Assembly (NCBI GenBank): GCA_029856425.1
Contig: JAHQWZ010000168.1
Span: 1-5,081 of the forward strand
Direction: 5' to 3'
From: Candidatus Thorarchaeota archaeon
GTDB taxonomy: Archaea > Asgardarchaeota > Thorarchaeia > Thorarchaeales > Thorarchaeaceae
DNA: 5,081 nt
Made by a program: the position numbers and the translations under genes. Position 1 is the stretch's first letter. Each line of letters begins with the position of its first letter. Positions 1-4,369 of this stretch are shown here, piece after piece. The notes beneath the pieces are model-generated. The model saw only the letters and a program-made list of their open reading frames with translations, was not told where the DNA came from and ran no database searches.

Positions 1-198
1 ATTAGTCCAACTACCTTCCCATCAGCCTCTACCACCAATTCAATAGATGGTGATTCATAATGCTCCTTTCTCTCTATAGACATCATCATAGTAGGCAGAG
101 TCTAGGAATGCCAGAACTCGACAGCGCACCCATCCCTTTTCATCATCTTTGCTATATTCACGTATAATTGGTAGGCAACTAGATGCCATTTTGGTCAT
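1..198 (-). pseudogene. GNAT N-acetyltransferase, N-terminal part, frameshifted, runs off left edge
   Basis: Translated from the ATG at 198-196 this gives MTKMASSCLPIIREYSKDDE followed by a stretch around GWVRCRVLAFLDSAYYDDVY. That is the usual opening of a GNAT (acetyl-CoA dependent N-acetyltransferase) domain: strand 1, then the 'EDE-GW' helix. In this frame translation stops after REKGAL at a TGA (57-55), giving only 47 residues. Dropping one base in the AAAGG run at 69-65 continues as EHYESPSIELVVEADGKVVG up to the window edge, which is the expected next strands of a GNAT fold. The gene therefore carries a one-base insertion, or the read does. The acetyl-CoA binding motif lies outside the window, so the substrate cannot be guessed. 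A second ATG at 189-187 is about 10 nt after a GGAG and could be the true start. The gene is divergent from the papain-fold gene at 363. Family assignment is fairly sure; whether it is a true pseudogene is not. Confidence 0.65.
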
Positions 199-362
199 AC
201 TCCGGCTTTAGATGGAATTTATGGAAACGTTGATTCACGGTTTCATTCCGTCGAGATTTTTCGTGATGCTGACTTATATACATTGAATCGAAAGTATATC
301 TTGACATCGAAAATGAGTTCTACAAAAAGAAAGTCAAGCAAGTTCCCAAAGGATGGTGCACA
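199..362. promoter_or_regulatory. Divergent intergenic region between GNAT and papain-fold genes
   Basis: This gap must hold the promoters of both flanking genes. On the plus strand, TTATATA at 274-280 is the best archaeal TATA-like element and would place a transcript start near 303, leaving a leader of about 60 nt. A second candidate is GTATATC at 294-300, preceded by CGAAA, a purine-rich stretch where a BRE would sit. The minus strand shows only a weak ATAAAT near 216-221, about 20 nt from the GNAT ATG at 198. Two small repeats lie here: an imperfect inverted repeat GAAACGT (224-230) / AC-G-GTTTC (237-244), and a direct repeat ATCGAAA at 287-293 and 306-312 that flanks the second TATA-like element. 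Any regulatory role is inference. Confidence 0.35.
274..280 (+). promoter_or_regulatory. TATA-like box for the papain-fold gene
   Basis: TTATATA matches the core of the archaeal TATA box. It lies 82 nt before the chosen ATG at 363, so the transcript would carry a leader of about 60 nt. No clear BRE precedes it. The alternative GTATATC at 294-300 is preceded by CGAAA and would give a shorter leader. Confidence 0.35.
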
Positions 363-1925
363 ATGATGGGCTATTCGATGCGAGTGAAATCCAATGTATT
401 CAGACTCATCTGTATCCTCCTTATACTCTCTTGGATGACACTCCCACAGTCTACAAGTAGCACCAGACTAGAACCCACCTTAGCGAACCCAAACCGCCCT
501 ATTTCAAACGAAGGAGGCGTTCTGCTTGAGGACATTCCATACTTCTGGCAGGAGATCAATGGATTCTGCTACTGGACAGCGATATCAATGGCATTACACA
601 AAGCCGGTGTTCCAATTGATCTACATACTTTCTTTGCAGTTTGAGGCATCGGATTCACTAATGCATTCGTGAGAGTCAATGATACGATGATGATGTTACC
701 AGGTGCCCTTTTCAGACAACAAGCGCAGCTGTTACCATTTTGCGAGTTATATGGTCTGACACACGAACTCCATGTGGATCTGAACTCAAATTGGACTCCT
801 ATAGCTATAGAATATTGGTCATCATGGGGAGTCAACATTACCGGCATGAATGGAGAGTCTGATGCATCTGATCTCTTGAAGAGCACGATAGATGCTGGAT
901 TCCCTGCTGTCCTCTGGACTGATCCATACTACCTGCCAGCGGAGGACTACGATATCGCCCGCGAGCTTGGTATAAGACAGAATACTTCTGCCCCTGAAGT
1001 TGGTCATGCTGTGTTAGCAGTGGGGTATGACGATGCCGAAAGCACTGTTCAGCTGATGGATCCGGGCGTAGGGGCATTTGGGCCTAATTTTGGTTATCCC
1101 GATGATGACCGATGGTATTACGCGGTGGACTACTCAACGCTAGATGATGCTTGGAGAGCACTCGGCTACGGGATCACGATTCTGAAACCTGGAAATGGAT
1201 CGATTCAAGACTTTGAGTCTAGATTAGGAGAACTTATTGTGAGCAGACTTCTTGGCAACTTCACCTCATATATGCCCGATACTGAGGAGTTACCCTTCAT
1301 CACCTTTGGTGAGAATGCCTTCAGAAGTCTGAGGTACGACATGGAGCCTGAGAGCATTAAGAGCTATATCGAACAGCTTGAGAGCATGGAGGAGAGAGTA
1401 TATGCCTTGTTGATGATAGGTGCCGACCTTGAAACAATGATGACACTCCAATACCTCTCATATCGAGTAGCGCTAGAGGCCTTACCTGATGTCATGCCCA
1501 ATACTGATCTCAATCAGTTCCTAGAGGAAGGAAGGGCTGCATTCTCACATATGGAAGCCCTTAGTGAAAATAGGACACTGACTGACCTGTATTACTTGGA
1601 GAATTCTGATTCTCTCCTCACTAACACCTTCATCAATATGGCCATGAGGTATAACTCTACAGAAGACCTTGATACCACTCTTAATGCCTATGAGTGGTCG
1701 CTAGGCAAAATAGCTCTTCAGTTAGTACAGATTGCAGATGCGTGGAAGAATGCTGGTGAAGCCTTGAGAGCCGCGTTGAGTGGCGAACCCTATCCAGCAG
1801 TCCCCAATCATCAGCCACTAATCACCGCTGAGTGGATGTATGTCGTCGGTGCTACTGCGGCTGTAGGTGCAGGTGCTTTCGCGGTTGTGATTATAGTCAC
1901 CCTGAAACGAAGCAGGAGTGCTTAA
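363..1925 (+). pseudogene. Secreted, membrane-anchored papain-fold (C39/BtrH-like) protein interrupted by an in-frame TGA
   Basis: This is one 520-codon frame from ATG 363 to TAA 1923-1925, broken only by TGA at 642-644 (codon 94). Residues about 13-32 form a signal peptide with core FRLICILLILSW. Residues 57-72 contain DIPYFWQEINGFCYWT, with a candidate oxyanion Gln63 and catalytic Cys69. Codons 188-237 contain AVLWTDPYYLP, then VGHAVLAVGYDD with candidate catalytic His215, then LMDPG with Asp233. This layout of Cys, GIGF, 'YYLP', 'GHAV..VGYD' and 'DP' fits papain-fold C39-like peptidases and the BtrH N-terminal family. A helical region of about 200 residues follows (codons about 280-475), then a transmembrane helix (about 493-513) and the tail KRSRSA. 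Six N-x-S/T sequons fit an exported protein.

If TGA stops translation, the first piece (93 residues) has the Cys but no His, and the remainder lacks the signal peptide and Cys, so neither is likely active. Nonsense mutation, read error and recoding cannot be separated here. The ATGs at 366 and 378 are alternative starts. Peptidase or acyltransferase chemistry is undecided. Confidence 0.75.
642..644 (+). other. In-frame TGA codon inside the papain-fold gene
   Basis: The frame reads HTFFAV, then TGA, then GIGFTNAFVRVND with no change of phase. The site falls 25 residues after the putative catalytic Cys69, just before a glycine-rich GIGF motif. One-base changes would give Ser (TCA), Gly (GGA), Arg (CGA or AGA), Leu (TTA), Trp (TGG) or Cys (TGC or TGT). 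A small residue before GIGF looks most natural for the fold, but that is my inference. TGA appears to be an ordinary stop elsewhere in the window, at the end of the GNAT gene at 3680-3682. Confidence 0.9.
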
Positions 1926-1972
1926 TGCTTTAGAGATTTCTTCTCCAATCTTTCTCTATCTTCCTTTCTCGG
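1926..1972 (+). terminator. Pyrimidine-rich stretch after the papain-fold gene, possible terminator
   Basis: The plus strand just past the TAA at 1923-1925 is dominated by T and C with repeated TTT and TTCTT runs. Archaeal RNA polymerase terminates at T-rich non-template tracts, so this is a plausible stop for the plus-strand transcript. The same bases encode the lysine- and arginine-rich C-terminus of the opposing membrane protein, which alone would produce a pyrimidine-rich complement, so the evidence is weak. No stem-loop is evident. Confidence 0.25.
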
Positions 1973-2667
1973 TTGAAATGAGCCATCTCTCCCCCTATAT
2001 TCTTCGTAGTGCCACTCCAGATTGCCAGACCTTCACTTATGCCCAGAAAAAGAACTGTGATAACTCCACATAAATCACCAACTAGGATGAGGCCAACAAG
2101 CCCCAATGCAAATGATGTGATGATGGTCCATATTCCTGCAAAGAAGAAGAACCACTTCCTTTTCTGAGGTGATGCAAGCAAGAAGCTCTCATAATCAATC
2201 TTGAGTGTTGGCTCGCCATACATCCCACGACTCATGCCATCTATTCGTATCCCAGCCCACTTTCCAGCGATAAGGCGGCCGAGAGGATAGAAGAAGAAGG
2301 TTGCTCCAAGTAGACTTCCAAGGCGTCGAAGAAATACCCACCAGTCTGACGTGTTCCAGACTAGTATCATATCCCACTGCAGGGGCACTTCAAGAAGTCT
2401 GAGATACCAAATAGTCGGTCCTAGGGCTCCAATTAGAGTTAGCAAGATGACACTTGGCCAAAGAGGATAGGTCCTTCCTCTTCTTGCCTTGAACAGTATA
2501 TTCCTGATTCGTGTAGCATGTTTGACTTCTGCGAGGTCTGGATGAGGTTGCCGCTTGATCTGTCTAACAATTCTCCAGAATTGCATTCGGGTGTCCCGAG
2601 GAGTGTGTTTTGGGTCCTTTGAAACAATCTCCTCAATCTGATCCAGCCTCTTGGTTGTATCAGACAT
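1930..2667 (-). CDS. Multi-pass membrane protein of unknown function
   Basis: The product has 245 residues from ATG 2667-2665 (MSDTTKRLDQIEEIV). The frame also opens at a TTG at 2679, four codons earlier, but neither start has a strong ribosome binding site, so I prefer the ATG. The first ~65 residues are charged, helical and probably cytosolic. Hydrophobic segments follow at about residues 71-91 (PSVILLTLIGALGPTIWYL), 115-134 (GSLLGATFFFYPLGRLIAG), 172-195 (FFFFAGIWTIITSFALGLVG) and 197-219 (GDLCGVITVLFLGISEGLAI). Between the second and third lies a loop carrying AGIRIDG and GEPTLKIDYESFL followed by PQKRKW. The PLGR, GEPTLKIDY and P-x-x-R-K-W blocks look like a conserved signature of a family I have an impression of from archaea and Chloroflexi, without known function. 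The last 25 residues are strongly basic. It is convergent with the papain-fold gene (4 bp between stops) and divergent from the zinc-ribbon gene at 2936. No metal-binding or catalytic motif is recognised. Confidence 0.8.
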   Translation of the reverse strand: MSDTTKRLDQIEEIVSKDPKHTPRDTRMQFWRIVRQIKRQPHPDLAEVKHATRIRNILFKARRGRTYPLWPSVILLTLIGALGPTIWYLRLLEVPLQWDMILVWNTSDWWVFLRRLGSLLGATFFFYPLGRLIAGKWAGIRIDGMSRGMYGEPTLKIDYESFLLASPQKRKWFFFFAGIWTIITSFALGLVGLILVGDLCGVITVLFLGISEGLAIWSGTTKNIGGEMAHFNRERKIEKDWRRNL

Positions 2668-2767
2668 CTTACTTACCAAATTTGAGTATGGGAAGATTGC
2701 CTTTCAATCCTGTCATCCGAGTAGGTCGTTGCATTGATTGGTATCGCTCGGTCCGCAACTCAATAGA

Positions 2768-2863
2768 TTACAGGACCTTATTGATTTCTCTGAGCCTAGC
2801 TGGAGCCTGGAACTCCGTGACGACACGCCATCTTCCTCCGCCCCAATAACCTCGTGCTGACAT
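2768..2863 (-). CDS. Possible 31-residue peptide, doubtful
   Basis: ATG at 2863-2861 opens a 31-codon frame beginning MSARGYWGGGRWRVV and ending ARLREINKVL before a TAA. An in-frame TGA lies two codons upstream, so this ATG is the only start. A TATTAAGC element at 2889-2882 on the minus strand is about 22 nt before the ATG, the distance expected for a leaderless archaeal transcript. The same bases read as the TATA-like element of the zinc-ribbon gene on the other strand. The composition, with a Gly/Trp/Arg-rich head and an amphipathic tail, is protein-like, but a frame this short is common by chance and I recognise no family. Confidence 0.18.
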   Translation of the reverse strand: MSARGYWGGGRWRVVTEFQAPARLREINKVL

Positions 2864-2881
2864 TTGTCACATTTCCTAAAG

Positions 2882-2889
2882 CTTAATAC
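2882..2889 (+). promoter_or_regulatory. TATA-like element for the zinc-ribbon gene
   Basis: CTTAATAC, preceded by CCTAAAG, resembles an archaeal TATA box with an upstream A-rich BRE. A transcript starting about 25 nt downstream (near 2911) would have a leader of roughly 25 nt that includes the ribosome binding site at 2922-2928. The match to consensus is moderate. Confidence 0.35.
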
Positions 2890-2921
2890 TCTTCTAGAAG
2901 GATATCCCCAATTACTAAGTT

Positions 2922-2928
2922 GAGGAGG
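2922..2928 (+). promoter_or_regulatory. Strong ribosome binding site (GAGGAGG)
   Basis: GAGGAGG matches the purine-rich complement of the 16S rRNA 3' end and sits 7 nt before the ATG at 2936. It is the strongest Shine-Dalgarno sequence in the window and is the main reason to accept the short gene that follows. Confidence 0.8.
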
Positions 2929-2935
2929 ACCAAGT

Positions 2936-3097
2936 ATGGAAAAAGGTCATGATCAGCACATGTGTGTCTTTGTCAGGCATAATGGTCTTGGAAAAATCAT
3001 AGAACGTGTCAAGGGTGCAAAATTCGTTTGTGAGCACTGTGGCAGAGTTGCTAACAAGGCGGAATATCTCTGCAAGCCCACTCCAGTGGACATTTAG
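2936..3097 (+). CDS. Small zinc-ribbon-like four-cysteine protein, 53 residues
   Basis: ATG 2936 to TAG 3095-3097 encodes 53 residues starting MEKGHDQHMCVFVRHNG. The C-terminal half contains FVCEHCGRVANKAEYLC, that is Cys32-x2-Cys35-x10-Cys46. With Cys10 (next to His5, His8 and His15) this gives four Cys and several His ligands suited to one structural zinc. The C-x-x-C-G-R-V-A followed by 'LC-P' looks like a small cytosolic zinc-ribbon type seen in archaea and some bacteria; the function of such proteins is mostly unknown and nucleic-acid or protein binding is only a guess. A near-perfect ribosome binding site lies 7 nt upstream and a TATA-like element precedes it, so it is probably a single-gene transcript. 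It is divergent from the membrane protein and convergent with the DUF1801 gene. The opposite-strand frame across it lacks these supports. I am fairly confident it is a gene but not of its role. Confidence 0.8.
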   Translation: MEKGHDQHMCVFVRHNGLGKIIERVKGAKFVCEHCGRVANKAEYLCKPTPVDI

Positions 3098-3107
3098 ATA
3101 AGTTGGT

Positions 3108-3124
3108 TGCTGGAACATCCAGCA
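3108..3124. terminator. Short perfect hairpin after the zinc-ribbon gene
   Basis: TGCTGG (3108-3113) and CCAGCA (3119-3124) form a perfect 6-bp stem with a 5-nt loop AACAT, starting 11 nt after the stop codon. No T-run follows, so it is not a classic intrinsic terminator. It may stabilise the transcript end or be chance. Confidence 0.3.
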
Positions 3125-3151
3125 TCAGAATCCACAGGCACCATAATTCTC

Positions 3152-3186
3152 TTAGAACGCAGCTTCATGCATTTTGCGAGTTCTAA
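3152..3186. terminator. Inverted repeat between convergent genes, possible bidirectional 3'-end hairpin
   Basis: TTAGAAC (3152-3158) and GTTCTAA (3180-3186) are perfect 7-bp complements around a 21-nt loop. Inside them GC/GC can add two pairs across a small bulge. The element sits 18 bp beyond the DUF1801 stop and 54 bp beyond the zinc-ribbon stop, a position suited to shaping the 3' ends of both transcripts. No strong T-tract is adjacent on either strand. Confidence 0.3.
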
Positions 3187-3204
3187 TCTTGTGAACCACA
3201 ATTT

Positions 3205-3615
3205 CTACTCATCTATATGCTGCTCAACAGATTTCCTGATTATTTCCTTAAGAACGACCCGATCTACATCTTCAAGTTTATTGATATAGAGACAAGATTT
3301 GCCAGTCTTGTGTTTCCCCAATTTTTCAAGGAGGTGCTGGTACTTCTCAAATCCTGACATGATGTACACAGTCAGGCTCTTCTTTCTTGGCGAAAATCCT
3401 GTTATGGGCATTTCGCCTTCACGACCGCTTTCATATTTGTAATGGTATGATCCAAATCCTACTATACTTGGGCCCCACATTGTAGGCTCTTCCTTGGTGA
3501 TTTCCTTCATCATTCTGAGGAGCTCAAAGCCATCTTCTCTTCTCTGAGGATGCTCCACGGAATTCAGGAATTCATCCACGCTTGCATTTGTTGGTTTAGT
3601 CTTGAGGTCGCTCAT
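3205..3615 (-). CDS. DUF1801 domain protein
   Basis: This is a complete 136-residue protein starting MSDLKTKPTNASVDEFL. It shows the recognised blocks of a DUF1801 subfamily common in bacteria: residues 24-40 (QRREDGFELLRMMKEIT), 44-57 (PTMWGPSIVGFGSY), 71-86 (ITGFSPRKKSLTVYIM) and 99-111 (LGKHKTGKSCLYI), followed by a helical tail. Length and motifs match full-length members I know of. The fold is a small cytosolic alpha/beta domain. No enzymatic role is established; the conserved WGP, GFSPRK and KTGKSC blocks suggest a binding pocket. There is no ribosome binding site before the ATG at 3615-3613, and an ATTTTAAC element is centred about 26 nt upstream, fitting a leaderless transcript. The GNAT gene ends 64 bp upstream on the same strand, so co-transcription is also possible. 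The close resemblance to bacterial members suggests acquisition by transfer, which I cannot test here. Confidence 0.9.
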   Translation of the reverse strand: MSDLKTKPTNASVDEFLNSVEHPQRREDGFELLRMMKEITKEEPTMWGPSIVGFGSYHYKYESGREGEMPITGFSPRKKSLTVYIMSGFEKYQHLLEKLGKHKTGKSCLYINKLEDVDRVVLKEIIRKSVEQHIDE

Positions 3616-3637
3616 AATTATAGTTAAGTTGTATGGT

Positions 3638-3645
3638 GTTAAAAT
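3638..3645 (-). promoter_or_regulatory. TATA-like element for a leaderless DUF1801 transcript
   Basis: On the minus strand this reads ATTTTAAC, centred about 26 nt before the ATG at 3615. Together with the missing ribosome binding site it suggests transcription starting at or next to the start codon. The match to TATA consensus is only moderate. Confidence 0.3.
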
Positions 3646-3679
3646 GGTTTCTGTTGGACGGATTCAACTACTCATTGAC

Positions 3680-4240
3680 TCAATTGTCTTGAATAGCTGC
3701 GGCTACTGGCAAATCGATTTGCAGAACCAATCCTTCATAGTGTTTTATTCTGGCTCCAGCACGTTTTGCTATTGTTATAATCGGTGTGTTGTTCGAGAGC
3801 ACGTGCGCTCTCAGGTGCGTGATTCCCTTCTCGTTGGCTAATTGAGCCAGTGATTGCAAGAGCGCAGTTCCAAGTCCTCTATTCTGGTATTCATCGATGA
3901 CTATCACTGCAGCCTCAGCAACCTGAGGTTCACCTTCGCATCTTACGAAGCGGGCAATGCCTATGCCAACCATAGGATCTCCACTAGTATCAAAGGCACA
4001 TATGGCTGAATGGTGCTCATGATCAATCTTCTTGAGCTCAGCCAGTTGGCCCTCTGGAAGACTTCCTAGACTGGTCATGAACCTAAGATAGAATGAACTG
4101 TCCGAAAGCTTCTCAATCCCATGACGGACTTCGTGAATGTCATCGGGTTCATACGGCCTGATTAGGACTGGTGTCCCATCCTTCAACAACACTTTGCGGC
4201 GAAACTTGGAGGCCAAATCAACACCATTTGGTTTAATCAT
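3680..4240 (-). CDS. GNAT family N-acetyltransferase (single domain)
   Basis: The product has 186 residues from ATG 4240-4238 to TGA 3682-3680. The opening FRRKVLLKDGTPVLIRPYEPDD is strand 1 and the first loop, as in the acetyltransferase domains of Pat-type protein lysine acetylases. Residues 37-54 (EVRHGIEKLSDSSFYLRF) match the 'LS..S.Y.RF' helix typical of that group. The acetyl-CoA pyrophosphate loop is at 116-126 (DEYQNRGLGTA), a good fit to Q/R-x-x-G-x-G/A. Residues 148-164 (LSNNTPIITIAKRAGAR) form the later helix with an Asn followed by a Gly-rich turn. It should transfer acetyl from acetyl-CoA to an amine. The Pat-like sequence suggests a protein lysine target, but small molecules are equally possible, and there is no fused CoA-ligase or cyclic-nucleotide domain. 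No ribosome binding site precedes the ATG; an AATATGAT element about 22 nt upstream would fit a leaderless transcript. Upstream is the enolase-superfamily gene, 129 bp away; downstream is the DUF1801 gene. Confidence 0.9.
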   Translation of the reverse strand: MIKPNGVDLASKFRRKVLLKDGTPVLIRPYEPDDIHEVRHGIEKLSDSSFYLRFMTSLGSLPEGQLAELKKIDHEHHSAICAFDTSGDPMVGIGIARFVRCEGEPQVAEAAVIVIDEYQNRGLGTALLQSLAQLANEKGITHLRAHVLSNNTPIITIAKRAGARIKHYEGLVLQIDLPVAAAIQDN

Positions 4241-4369
4241 CCATTCGCTATATAGCTATCATATTGCAAAGCCCCTGAATTTTGATTGATTCGTATCTAG
4301 TTCGATTCAGAATTCCTATTCGGCTTCAAGCATAATCTGATGTCTGCCTGGTAGCGAGTTATTACTTAG
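4241..4369. promoter_or_regulatory. Intergenic region upstream of the GNAT gene, with a 10-bp palindrome
   Basis: These 129 bp separate the enolase-superfamily stop codon from the GNAT start. Near the GNAT start is a perfect palindrome GCTATATAGC (4247-4256), 6 bp before the ATG, and an AATATGAT on the minus strand at 4265-4258. The latter is at a TATA-to-start distance for a leaderless transcript. The palindrome is too close to the ATG to serve as its own TATA box in a leaderless transcript, but it could be an operator covering the start. The rest is AT-rich with no clear terminator tract. GTTCGATTC at 4300-4308 looks like a tRNA T-loop but has no matching stem. Confidence 0.35.

Larger units (their letters stand above)
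2668..2935. other. 268-bp divergent intergenic region
   Basis: This gap lies between the starts of the membrane protein and the zinc-ribbon protein, so it should contain both promoters. The right end has a TATA-like CTTAATAC (2882-2889) and a strong ribosome binding site (2922-2928) serving the plus strand. On the minus strand I see no convincing TATA box close to 2667. The central part could encode a 31-residue minus-strand peptide (2768-2863) and has no tRNA-like T-loop or long hairpin. The plus-strand open frame crossing 2610-2849 looks like chance. Confidence 0.4.

Noticed and set aside
313..366. 17-codon upstream ORF (MSSTKRKSSKFPKDGAQ) whose TGA overlaps the ATG at 363
   Set aside because: The ATGA overlap is attractive for translational coupling, but there is no ribosome binding site, and the open frame extends upstream into the antisense of the GNAT gene, so it is probably chance.
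371..559. Minus-strand open frames across 371-1077
   Set aside because: These are antisense shadows of the papain-fold gene without starts supported by ribosome binding sites or recognisable domains.
642..644. TGA as selenocysteine or as a reassigned sense codon
   Set aside because: The codon is 25 residues from the catalytic Cys and not in a redox motif. TGA appears to terminate the GNAT gene at 3680, and the 3' region is occupied by an opposing gene 4 bp away with no SECIS-like hairpin that I can see. Kept only as a check in the findings.
669..1925. Independent gene starting at GTG 669
   Set aside because: The GTG is internal to the continuous frame (F-V-R-V-N-D), has no ribosome binding site, and the fragment would lack the signal peptide and catalytic Cys of its family.
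2610..2849. 79-residue plus-strand open frame
   Set aside because: It overlaps the N-terminus of the membrane protein on the opposite strand, has no ribosome binding site and shows no recognisable motif.
2711..2880. Minus-strand stretch with KCDKCQHEV, resembling a zinc ribbon
   Set aside because: The frame has no ATG before the Cys pair and the remainder (SSRSSRLQLGSEKS) looks random; the later cysteines are not spaced as a ligand pair.
2915..3118. 67-residue minus-strand open frame
   Set aside because: It is the antisense of the zinc-ribbon gene, which has a strong ribosome binding site and a cysteine motif; the minus frame has neither.
4285..4325. Possible tRNA around GTTCGATTC
   Set aside because: The bases flanking the T-loop-like sequence do not form a 5-bp T-stem and no acceptor, D or anticodon arms could be placed on either strand.
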